Shown piece after piece: positions 34,564-45,511 of a DNA stretch of 64,000 nt. Every line of letters begins with the position of its first letter. Position 1 is the first letter of the stretch. The stretch lies in the NCBI GenBank assembly GCA_008921705.1, contig VFFE01007738.1, forward strand, positions 2,101,732 through 2,165,731, given 5' to 3'. The notes under the pieces were generated by a model. The model made no database searches. It had not been told where the DNA came from and worked only from the letters and a program-made list of their open reading frames with translations. Made by a program: the position numbers and the translations under genes. The DNA comes from Burhinus oedicnemus. Taxonomy: Eukaryota; Chordata; Aves; Charadriiformes; Burhinidae.

Positions 34564-37500
34564 TTATGTGCCACAACTCTATTCACACTAGCAGTTACGC
34601 AGAACAGAAGCCATCAGAGCTCTTCTTAGGCTGCAGCTGCACATTTTACCCACTTCTCTTGACAGATTTTTTTAAAGTAAAGTCTAGGTTTTTAACAGGT
34701 GAGCTCTGATCATATTGTGTATGGTTGATGACGCTGTCCCAGGGGTCCAACCCTGCCAGACCTGGGCAGTTCCAGCAGCATCTTCTTCATGTTCCTCAGT
34801 CAACTTGTTAGAAGATGTGAGGGCAGGGCAGGTTTTGCACAAGTCCCTGCACTGCGAGCAAGCGACTGGTGCTGCCACAGATGTAACCCAGTAGTTCTGA
34901 ATGCTGGCCCTGTTGCTTGATTGCTAAAATACGCTTTATTTCATGGGCAGCCCATGTCCACTCCATGGACTTTTCTGGAACACGCAGCTGCTGGAAATTT
35001 GTTGAGGAACTTGTTCTCACAGGAGTTCCTGCTGTTGGTTTGGGTTTTTTTCAATCTAAATGGTGTTGCTAAATTTGGACACGTTATTGATAAGCATCTG
35101 AGTTGGTAGATTTATCTGATCTGGACCTCTGAACCTGCTGAGTAGGTGGCACCTCTGCTGAGTTTTCATTGTAAAAATGGAAAAGGTCAGCAGATTTCCA
35201 GCCATAAAAAGAGACAGGGCATTGTGTTACCGCCAGTCTGCAGAGAAAGTTTTTGCTGTTCGTTTCAGAATGAAACAGTGAGGAGACGTCACTTCATCCT
35301 CTTCCCATAACCCTGTTACATGACTTGTATGTACTACGGGGTTTTTTCCATGAATTCTCATAGTTGGTGCTATAAACATTGTATTTTAATGGAAATTAAC
35401 GGCATTTTTATTAGATAGTTGACCAGGACATCTGAACAGGAGGAGAAACCTGGAGAGTTTAGATGTTTAGCCTGGGAAAACGCAGACTGGGAAGGCCTGT
35501 GCTTTGCTTTCTGTAAATCTACAGGGCTATACGCCAGGAGAGCAGAAGTTCTGGGTGAGCTGAAGGGACGTGTAGAGACGGCGGTGGCAGGAATACCTTT
35601 GGGCTGGGAGGCAGGAGCAGCTCCCGAGCATCTGCCCAGCAGCCAGAATGCTGCGTAACGGCCTCGGAGAGGACTTGGAGGGTTTGTGGATGTGGCCGGT
35701 CCAGGGTGGTGTCTGCAGGGAAGGGAAGAAACCTCTGCCATCTCCAGTAAAACATCTGGGGATGTTACGCTCCTCCTTACCACCACTGGCATTGCAGGTG
35801 GAAATAGCTCGGAGCTTGGTCAAAGAGATGTGAGATGGAGACAGGTAAAGCTGCATCCGGGTTTCACCACAAAATTAATGGAATAAACCTTATGCCAGAG
35901 GTGCGCACCTTGGTAGCCAGTTCAAGTGAAATATAGGCAAGGCTTGGCAGTTATTTGCTATTTCTTCCTTCTCAGGCAGAAATCTGTACAAGTTTTTATT
36001 CTTTAATGAGTCGACCTGATCTCTCAGAGTAAATCACGCAGCTAACACTTGATTTTGCACCTCCTCAGTGCCTCATTTGAGGAGTGGGGAAAAAAAAGGC
36101 TCCAAGTGGAGCTGCCTGACAGGAAAGTTACCTCCAGTACCTGCAAATACTGACAGTGCAGCAGAGCTGCTTGACTCAACCCACAAAATAAACAACCAAA
36201 GGCAGGATTAATGGGAGGAAAAAAAAAAAAAGAAAGTGTGTCATCATTCAGAAGAAATATCAAAGCATCTAATTTTAATTCTCATTCGTAAAACAATGTT
36301 TCTAAGACTGTTAAAGGTCCAAGTCACATTAGTCATCATTCGTAATCCGAGCAGCCTCCAGAGGGATTCATAAAGTCTATTTTGCGCGTGGCTGAGTCTC
36401 TGCCCCCACCCCAGCATCCTCATACTCTGTCTGTCTCTGCCCCCCGCCTCCACAGCCACCCTCTCGTCAGAAGGACAAGTCGTGGGGCAGCAGGCAAGCA
36501 ACCCGCTGAGGCAGAGGAGCGGAAGGAAAGCCATTGTCACCTCTCCCAAAACGCCTTCCCCGCGTGTGCTGACCATTTCGGCAGAGGACCCTGCCCGGCG
36601 CAGCACAGATGTGGGCACCTTGCACGCTGGATGTGCCCCTGAGACCCTGTCAGATGCCATTGTGGCTCTGGCTGACGCCACTTGGGCACTCAGCTGCCAA
36701 ATGCCGGCAGTTCAGCATCCCAGGGTTCCCGCTTAAATTCGGAACTGTGAATTGCAGATCGTCGTTCTCAGAAGCTGGGGCTGATGGTTTGGCCGGGCAG
36801 CTCAGGATCAAAACTAAGGGCTTGTTTCGTCTAGGCTCTGCCCGTCTTCCCCTTGTGAAACCATGTTCCAGTTCTGGCTCAAAGCTGGCATTTTTAGGAC
36901 AGCTGTTCTTGCCAGCCAGCGCAGGGCTGAAGGAGAAGCTGTGCGCCTTCGCTGCGGACCTTGTGCAAAATCACTGTGCCCACGTGCTGCGTGTGGTTTG
37001 TCAGCATCTGTTTGACAATTTCTACTAAAAGCAGAAAAGATGGTGCTGGAGGCTGGGTGACCCGTGCCCCTGCTCAGACCTCCCCGCAAGCACAGATGGG
37101 TTATTTAGACTGTGGGAGTGTGCTGGTGCCATTTTTCTGACAGGGATGCTGAGGGTCCTTTGAGACCAGATTCCTTGTCTGTAAAGAGTGAAATGAGGCT
37201 CCGGGTGCAGCTGGCAGGTACCTTCTGGGGTGGTGAGACCCTGCCTTGCCCCAGGACATCAGGGGTTTTATCACACCTCTGTGATGCAGCCCGGAGTGCC
37301 ATGCCCTGATCTTCCCACCGGCACTTTTAGGTCTGCTGTTAGACATGGTGTTTTTATTCTTCATCTGCAAAGTGCAGATATAATACATCTCCTTCTCTGG
37401 AGACATTCCAAACCTGCCTGGATGCCATCCTCTCCAACCTGCTCTGGGTGACCCTGCTTCGTCGGAGGGTTGGATGAGAAGATTTCCAGAGGTCCCTTCC

Positions 37501-39693
37501 AACCCCTGCCATTCTGTGAGTCTGTGATATAAGGACATTCATTTTTCATGACATGCAGTAAAGAAAAAGTGGAAGCACTTAACTACCAGGCTAAAGAGAC
37601 TTTTGCGAGCACCCTAAAAGCTCTGTGATGTGGAGCTGGTCGTGCTGTACTGCATCTGCTGCCTGTCCAGGTAGTGGGTAATTGTGCTGGAATGGATGTG
37701 TGAGTCTTTCAGGGTTGATAAACATGGTTATCCACCCAGCATTCAAAGAGAGATAATATAAACTCACAAATAGTACCTCTTATCCAGTATTGTATTTTTT
37801 TCACTATTCTTCGGGTTGTTTCACAGATACGCTACAGACTCCTCACTCTGCAAATCCTGACTTAAATAGTTTTAGCAGCCGAGTGGTGCTCCGCGTTGTC
37901 CTCACCTCTCGGCCATGGTGCCAGCGAGAGACGTGGAGGCTGCCCTGGGCTCTGCCCCTGCCAGCGGTCCCGGCAGAGCCGGAGGGCAGAGAGGTGCATG
38001 CTGCGTGCTCCGGCTTTCCCTGCAAATGTCCTGGATGGATTCTCTCTGACCCACCACTAAATATTCATCCTTCCTCATCATTAAATCTGTGTGTACTGGT
38101 TTTTCACCACTGTAAGCAAGCGCAAAAGCAGTTAAGCAAAGCAGAAAATCCTTTCATCTATGCTACCTTAACATCTATGGGCCTCCTTGTGATACTAAAC
38201 TATGTTGTAAATAACCATGGCTTTCATTTTGACTATTTCAGTGAAAATATTTGCAAGGCTGTATTACAGGAGGGACTGACTTTTTGTTCACAGCAGTCTG
38301 TTGTCTGCCTCCAAGTGAACCATCTGCGTGTGCTTGAATAGCAAGTATGACGGTGAGAGGAAGAGATACTCAGACAAAAACATTTGTCATACTACAGTGA
38401 TGAAATCTTGTTGTTTCACCCCATCCTTGACCTGTGGTAGATGTAAGCGTCTGGCAAATTGCTTCAGTCCCCTGAAGTTTTGCATCTGTTTGGTTTCAGA
38501 AAATTTGATACTGGCAGTCTAATTTTTCTGTTATCATTGTGCCGTCCTATATGCAGAGAACTGGTATTGCGATAACATTTCCTTCTGAAGGCAGGAAAGA
38601 ATTTTCATAAGAAGAAGAGATAATTTTGCTGCCTGACACAGACATTTAAAGGAATATGAATTAAATCTGCCTTGAACCTAATTCAGGTCCTGGGAATTGC
38701 CCTCCCAGCATCCTTCTGTTTATGGTAGGTTGAATCTGAAGTCCTCTAAATGCCATCCAAATGAGATGCACTAAGGATCTGGAGAGAAGATCCTGTTGTA
38801 GGACCAAGCCCTGCTCTCCTGTCACTCATGTGGGTAAACTCATTTCACCTTTACCCCAGGAGAGCAGGAAAACAGCAATCAGAGGAGCTACAAAGCTTTG
38901 TTGTCCAGTTTATATAAAGGTCTGAAGTTAAACTACAAGAATTGAGAAAGCCCATGTTTAAAAAACAAACTAAATTAATTTTTGCATTATTTCTGAAACA
39001 CGAAAGCTCTACTTTACCCGCCTAAAATAAACTCAATAAGCACCACAACAGAATTTGAACCTCTTTGGAAAAACACACTCAAATTCTTCTGAAAGTACAG
39101 ATTTTTTTCTCTTACACTGATTTCAGATAATAATTAAAGAGTGCAAGAAACGCAAACTGCTGCACTATTTTGTTTTGGGGCTGTTTGGAGGCTGGTTTTG
39201 ACCTGTCTTTTATTGTCTTGGCTCTAAAACCGAAAAATGAACGCAATTCTTAACTAATCATTTGGCTGCTTGATGTAAGAGACATCCCGTTCTGAAAATA
39301 ATTTCTCGCTCTCGCTCTGCATTAGCACGGTGTTATATTCCAGACTCACAGTTTATAACCTTTGGGAATGAGCCATCTTTGCTGCTTACGACGGTCTATG
39401 AGTCTGCGCACAGAGGAGACAGGAGGCAGGAGAAAATGAATTAAATTTCCTCTCCAACCCAGACAGTGCTGCAGAGGCGAGAGGGTGGGGGATGGAGCGT
39501 CTGACTGAGGGGTTCTGATCAAGGCAGGCAAGGGTTACGTCTCTGGAGACTGGAATAAACTGGGGCAAAACATCGTTTCAGGAAGGCAGAGGGTACAAAC
39601 GAGCCCTGCCTTGCTGGTGGTGGGGAGCAGTGTGTTTCGCTCCTCGGAGCTGAACTCCTGTGGTACACCTCTCCTTGTGCTTGGGGCTAGTAA
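34564..39693. other. mostly unique non-coding sequence with one CR1 3' end
   Basis: Apart from the CR1 fragment at 37395-37528 no element was recognised. Frames of 140-180 codons, for example at 37790-38341 on the plus strand, show no domain and do not continue into plausible splice sites. Confidence 0.5.
37395..37528 (+). mobile_element. CR1 LINE fragment, extreme 3' end
   Basis: It begins at CTCTGGAGACATTCCAAACC in the last ORF2 codons. It continues with TGCTCTGGGTGACCCTGCTT and AGAGGTCCCTTCCAACCCC, and ends at ATTCTGTGAGTCTGTGA. The 3' UTR type matches the copy at 21347-22131. Confidence 0.93.
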
Positions 39694-40539
39694 AACGGAG
39701 GAGTCAGACGTTTTTCAAATGTGAGATACAGCTTACGCCTTAAAGATGTGAAAGCATTTGCTGATTTTTCCTGTTGCCTACGTCAGTCTTACAGGAGACT
39801 GCAGCATCTGCAGCTGCTGATGGGATTATTTTTCATTGGAGCTGCCCAGCAGGACGCAGAAGGCTTCCCTCCAGACCAGGCACGAGCCAGCTCCTTCCCA
39901 GGGCACACCGGCTTGGCTGGCTTGGCCTTTGGGTGCATCTGCTTTTCTCAGCTGACAGTGCAGGGAATCACACCTCTCCTCTGGCAGCAGAGAGGTTGCT
40001 TACAGCAGGTGCCATTCACCTCCATGGCACAGCGGTGGCATCTCAGGGCAGATGTGAACAAATGCAATTTCATGGGGAAAATGAACTTCAGAGCTTGGTC
40101 CATACTTATGGATGGTGTGAAGCAACTTAAGACCCAGAAGACACCAAACATGAACAGGACGACTGAGGTTGGCTTCACAGCTGCCTTCAATAGCATCCTA
40201 GGACCCAAGGAGGAGAGCACAGGAAAAGGAATTGCAATGAGATGCTCCTGTCTCACACCTGTGTTGGTTCTTACACCTCAGCAAAGGAATCTGAGTCTCT
40301 GCTTGTCTCCATCCTGCTCTGCAGGTGGCCTCAGCAAAGACCGTGTATCACCTGAAGGACTGATGTGTCAGTGGGGAAGAAGTGATGGAGAAGATGGTGC
40401 TTGGATATCCCATCTCAGATACAGACCTGGACCACCTGCATCTCTGGGAATCAGGAAGGAGCACATGAGAAAAGTCATCCATTACTGTCTGAGCCAGCAA
40501 CCACATACAAAATACCGTTCAACAAGTGTAATACAATAG
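39694..40539 (+). other. orphan stop-free frame of about 282 codons
   Basis: The frame is free of stops from the TAA at 39691 to the stop at about 40537. Under equal base use a run this long is rare: roughly 0.01 expected per 64 kb across six frames by my rough estimate. Local composition raises that figure. The first ATG in frame is at about 39820, with a weak start context (C at -3). I recognise no domain, signal peptide or repeat, and the peptide has mixed low-information composition. A pyrimidine-rich stretch ending in CTGCAG at about 40325 resembles a splice acceptor inside the frame. It is more likely a chance open frame or part of an untranslated exon than a protein gene. Confidence 0.15.
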
Positions 40540-41145
40540 AGAATTTGCAGAAGTTAACCTTTTTTTCTAAAGTCGGACTGTTCAGTGCCTGGTCTGCAGA
40601 CTCCTGAGACCGATAGACTACTTTTAATGGATTTTTGAAATATGACTAAGAAAGGCTGTTGCCAGTAGGTTTAACTTGTTGTGCAAGGATCCATAGCATC
40701 AGCAGAAGATTTCCAGGGATCTTCAGACTGAAAAAGACTGAAAACTGTGATCCTAAGGCAGTAGTGGCCAGACCCAGCAGGCACTTGCTGTGAAACTTGT
40801 CCACCACAGCGTGCAGGATGGCTGCTGGTGGCCAGTGGCCCGTGTTTGCAAGCAGCAGTGACCAAGAGCCTTTGTGAGTCTTTGCCACGACAAAACCCAC
40901 AGCACAAATCACTGAAGAAAGCATAGCATCTTCTGAATAGGAACAGATTAATATCATTAACACAGTATTGATTTGTTGTAATGTTACATTTGTGGTAGAT
41001 AATAGAATATATACACAAGGTATGTTCTCATATAAACATCTGTGTGTATGTGTGTTACCTTCTTAATTGAAGCATAGCACTGGTTTTGTCTGTGCATACG
41101 TAGTAACCTGCCAGATGTGTAGCTGTTGTTCCCCAGGTATACAGA
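40540..41145. other. non-coding sequence
   Basis: Nothing was recognised. Minus-strand frames of about 105-115 codons overlap each other and carry no domain. Confidence 0.5.
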
Positions 41146-41703
41146 ACAGAATCACAGAATCACAGAATCACCTAGCTTGGAAGGGACCTTTAAGATCATC
41201 AAGTCCAACCATCATCTTAACACTGCCCAAACCACCACTAAGCCATGTCCCTCAGCACCATGTCTGCCCCTCCTTTAAATACCTCCAGGGATGGTGACTC
41301 CACCACTTCCCTGGGCAGCCTGTTCCAATGCTTGACAACCCTTTCTGGGAAGAAATTTTTCCTAATAGCCAATCTAAACCTCCCCTGGTGCAACTTGAGG
41401 CCATTTCCTCTTGTCCTGTTGCTTGTTACCTGGGAGAAGTGACCAACCGCCCCCTCGCTACAACCTCCTCTCAGGTAGTTGTAGAGAGCAAGGTCTCCCC
41501 TCAGCCTCCTCTTCTCCAGGCTGAACAACCCCAGTTCCCTCAGCCGCTCCTCAGAAGATTTGTGGTCCAGACCCCTCACCAGCTTCATTGCCCTTCTCTG
41601 GACGCACTCCAGCACCTCAATGTCTTTCTTGTGGGGAGGGGCCCAGAACTGAACACAGTATTCGAGGTGGGGCCTCACCACTGCCGAGGACAGGGGGATG
41701 AGC
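41146..41703 (-). mobile_element. CR1 LINE, ORF2 end and 3' UTR
   Basis: This minus-strand copy has three 8-bp tail units (GATTCTGT type) at the low coordinate, the GGTCCCTTCCAAGC block, the 3' UTR and about 460 bases of ORF2 (see 41238-41705). It is truncated at about 41703. The subfamily is the same as 15172, 24300 and 57580. Confidence 0.96.
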
Positions 41704-41705
41704 AT
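41238..41705 (-). pseudogene. CR1 ORF2 C-terminal remnant
   Basis: An uninterrupted frame of about 155 codons covers the C-terminal end of CR1 ORF2, including [22 protein letters not shown] and HWNRLP blocks, and ends at the natural ORF2 stop. It parallels the last 155 codons of the plus-strand copy at 24700-25188, with few amino-acid differences. It lacks endonuclease and reverse-transcriptase catalytic regions because of 5' truncation. The ATG at 41705 is in flanking DNA and does not indicate a real start. Confidence 0.93.
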
Positions 41706-44061
41706 ATTGCAGGTAGCTCAGAGGTTTTGTGCCTGCCGGAGGGAACACGGGGGTGCCGTGCCCCGCTGCCCAAATGGAGAGTAGTCAGCAGCGCCCAGCG
41801 ATTTCCCTGTGCTGGGGAGTGTAGGAGTTCTCCAGCGCATGGGAGCTGGAAGTGGTGGTGGTTATCACAGGTTTGCAGCGTATTACCAGGATGTATGAGT
41901 CCTCTTCACTTCATACTTCCCAACAAGCCCTTTGTTAATCTCCTGCTCAAATGCAAACCACAAAAAAAAAAAAAATCAAGTGCTTGTTGCACTGCCAAGA
42001 TATTCTATTGTGAATATTTTTAACTTGTTCCCTTGATCAAGGTTTTTTCTTCCACTTTCTCTGTCTTTTAGGGGATTTTCAGTGAAGGGTTCATTGTAAA
42101 ATCATTTTTAGTAATGGCATGGAACTAAATGTTCCGGAGCACCCTTTACCATTGGGGAATAATGTCATGTTCCTGACGGGAGGGCAAGGATCCACTAATA
42201 CCTTTTATGGGTATAACATCATTGCTGTAATCTTAGTCCTGCAGTGATGGCAAACTACCAAGATCCTAACCTCTGCTCTATGCCTACTTCTAATGCTGTG
42301 TTGTTTTTTTTAATTTAGTACCCTGAGGTACAGTTATTTAATTAGACTCCAATGCCTAAGCCTCAAAAGACTGACCTTGCACCTGGAAACGTTGCAATGC
42401 AATGTTTTCAGCAAAACTATGCATAAGTTCAGACTTTGGTAATATTCTGTAAGTAACCCGTAATTCCTCCTACTTATAAAAAGATACTTAGTAGTAAGGT
42501 TAATTATAGTCTTTTAAATTAATTCAGGCTATGCAAAAAAAGGCAGTATTAAAATAGGCTCAGAATGGTGGGAAACCACCAGTGCTAACATGAAAAGCAG
42601 CAGTTTCTGTGCTGTCCATAAAGCAGTGAAGTTTTCATAGCAAATAGTTTTTTACTGGGGATGGAGGGAGTGATAGCACTTCACATGGACTGGAGCCTCA
42701 GTTAGTGTAGGTGGTCTTCACACACTACCCCCCAGCCTTTGGGGAATGGTGATGGCTTACCTGAGCTGATAACTGAGCTTTTTTAGTGTCTTTAGCTGTG
42801 TGCTTTCCTGGAACAGCGCCATGCAAAAAGCAAACCCAGAGAAGACTGGCAACCCCGGGAAACCCTGGCAGAGAGTCAAACTCAGATTTCTTTTCTCTCC
42901 ATTCTCACCTACTGTTGCAAAGAATGAATGAATTTCCAATGGACGTTACAGAAGACCTTGGGTTTAGGAAGACAAAGCAATTTCATAATGAACTAAGGTT
43001 GAGAAGATCCTCTAGACAGATGACAGATGAAGGTATCAGCAGTTTACTTTCAAGTGTAACTTCAGTAGAATTATATCACCTTATCAGCTATGATTTACTC
43101 AGATTTGTATAATGTACATGCAGCAGTGTCATGCACACTCCATCATCCCACAAAGGAATATTCAAAAGCCGTCGGTAAAACACAACGCATCACGCAGGCA
43201 TTTTGCTGTACGTGCAGTTTGCCCATTACTCACTGAGAATTGCTTTATATGACATGCAAGCAATGTAAAATATTTTGCCTAAACATCGTACGTGGTCGGT
43301 GGGACATACTTTAGCCAGAAGACTTCCTTGGAGATGAGAATATCTTTATCACAGGAGGGAGGTACTTTCTGACCCCTAGGAAGAAAATCATGCCAAAAAA
43401 AGACCCATTAAAATTAGACTGCTTCTTGACAGTTGAACTTTACTCATTAGTGCCCTTCCTATCTTCCTGCAAACGTATACCTGTATACCAGCAAAATTAC
43501 ATATCCTATAGAAATGCCTTTCTTAACCATGATATAATCAAATCTCAGGCACTTTGAAATATGTCTAAAGAAAAATATTTGTGTATGTGAGTGAAAGCAG
43601 GAAATTTCTTTATTCTCTGTCACTCATGTAAACACAAGCCAAGATTCCTTCTTTGTTTTCCAAGTGATATAACTGACACACAAACGTAGGTGAACAGAAT
43701 GACTGTCTGATTCACTGGCTGGCTGCAGGAGCCGATGAGTCAAGGCAGACTCACCTGGGCTGTGTGTCAGGGCTGCAGCTAAGGGAATGACCCCAAGGAA
43801 TGCACGGGGTGGGCAATGACGGGGATCGTCACTCAGCTGGCCAGAACAGCAGAGCCTCTGGACTCTGTCTGAGTCACAGCTCAGGCTGGGAGAGAAGAGC
43901 GAGGAAGGACAAGGACAGAAATCCCTTCCTGCCTTCCAGCATCTTCCACCTGCACTTCTGCAAATTCTATATGAACATGGCATATGGAAGTCAGTCTCGG
44001 GGAGCTCCAGGTCCACCACTTTGTCCAAACCCATTGGCGCCCCTCTTCAGAAATTGGGCAC
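41704..44061. other. non-coding unique sequence, CR1-free
   Basis: No gene was recognised. On the minus strand, 43624-44034 forms an open frame of 136 codons, followed by an AATAAA about 20 bases past its stop (near 43610). It could be the terminal repeat or 3' end of the decayed element at 44532-45511, but no LTR boundary can be fixed. Confidence 0.4.
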
Positions 44062-44143
44062 TGTTTGAATGAGGTTGGAAGGAGTTACATGGACTAACAC
44101 TATGTTTGAACGAGGTTGGAAGGAGTTACATGGACTAACGCTA
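44062..44143 (+). repeat. 41-bp tandem duplication, two units
   Basis: Units 44062-44102 and 44103-44143 are nearly identical, differing at 2 or 3 positions by eye (AATGAGG versus AACGAGG, and CACTA versus CGCTA). A partial third start (TGTTAAACG) follows. High identity suggests recent duplication by slippage or unequal exchange. Confidence 0.9.
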
Positions 44144-44531
44144 TGTTAAACGTAACTCATGCTCGGTATAGATACGAGTGATGTAAACACTAGGAGAGGT
44201 GTAACATCTACATGTTACTTTAGATTTTAGACACTTAGCTTCAGTTTGAGATGTCTGCTCTGAAGCTGGTGAATGGGGAAAGGCAGCCTTCCAACTGAAC
44301 TGCTTTGGCTCCCTTTACATAGAGTTCATGGTCTACATGAGTCTAGCCTCCAAACTCAGGCACCTCATGTACATAGCTGAGGCAATGGTCACGCATCTCT
44401 GTTCATCATCTGACCACCCTATATTTTTATAGTACCTGTGTTTTGGGGTCTGTTTAGTGACCTTGTAGCAGGAGATACTTGGAGTGATTTCCCCATCCCT
44501 TCTCTACAGGATCTCTACAGAATAAGTCAAA

Positions 44532-45511
44532 TCAAGTAGACAGGTGAGAATAGTTGAGCCAGTGCATCAGAAATTCACGCATCATGGACTCAATGGCCAT
44601 GTGAAGGACATGCAGGGCCACCACACAGGCTCTCTGGACTAGACCGGGAGCTTCAGTGCTCAGTTGGATGCTGTCAACATCCCCCTTCACTTCACTGGCC
44701 TTCTGTAAGGAGTTTGTTAATTTTTCTCAGATGTCTGAGATCTCACTTTGGGAGCAGGCAGCTGTCATCTCCCCTTCACAGAAAGCCAGGGACACATAGA
44801 CATAGGGTTATAGAGACTTGCCAAGTGTCTTTAACAAAGCTTTCTTCCACATGGTGTGATGTTACCCAAAAGCACAGCCACCTGGGGTCTGCAATATGAT
44901 GTCTTGCTGTGAGCACTACCTGTCCCACTGGAGGTGCACTTCTGCTAATTCAGATTTTTAAGAAAGTATTATTCTCTTCTGGAAGCAGATAAGTTAATGT
45001 CTCACAAGATACAGTCTACCAGGAGAGACAAGTAATGCAAGACTCATCACGTACTTCTCCAGGATGACAAAAATTGCCACATGAAATAAGATTATAAGAA
45101 ACAGAAGCACAACTTAATGCCAGCTCTTGGTCAGTAGGATGCACTACATCCTGGTTTCCATCCAAGGTTACAATGGTTGTCCCTACAATCAGCCTTGGAA
45201 AGATTAACAACTTGTGGCCTAAATGGGGCAATAACAACTCACCCATCATTGTTAAATTGCTCAGGAGCAATGAGGGGATCCTGTAGGAAGCTGTAATCCA
45301 ATATCTTATACCATCTTTGTTGTAAAGTGTATAGCTGCTGGCAGAAGCCCTTGACTGCCCACATAGAGAAGCATATTTTCTTCACCAGTTCATAACTGTA
45401 GGGGTTGCCCCAAGCAATCAACAGCACAATGAGAATTCTTTCACCCTCCGGCAAAAAACTGAACGTCTCTGTAGTTTGAAGCACAGAACTGGAAACTGAG
45501 ATTTTGTGGGG
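44532..45511 (-). pseudogene. decayed coding sequence, possibly retroviral envelope-like
   Basis: On the minus strand a series of open segments follow each other closely: 45511-45239, 45270-45016 (shifted by one base and continuing the sense of the first), 44949-44776, and about 44790-44532 with one internal stop near 44727. Together they cover almost 1 kb with one or two frameshifts and few stops. The first segment has a hydrophobic stretch (ERILIVLLIAWG). The second is cysteine-bearing (SCGNFC, SCITC). The third contains WVTSHHVEESF and further cysteines. The last has an amphipathic, coiled-coil-like run (KLTNSLQKASEVKGDV). This layout of cysteines then helix would fit an old retroviral envelope, but I cannot match it to a named family, and no LTR pair, primer-binding site, gag or pol was seen. 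Chance remains possible. Confidence 0.3.

Noticed and set aside
36222..36240. A-run as possible tail of a processed pseudogene (also near 31052 and 41966)
   Set aside because: No retrocopied gene sequence is recognisable upstream on either strand and no target-site duplication was seen.
37790..38341. Plus-strand frame of 183 codons
   Set aside because: There is no domain and no plausible splice boundaries, and the opening is AT-rich. Chance is the simplest explanation.
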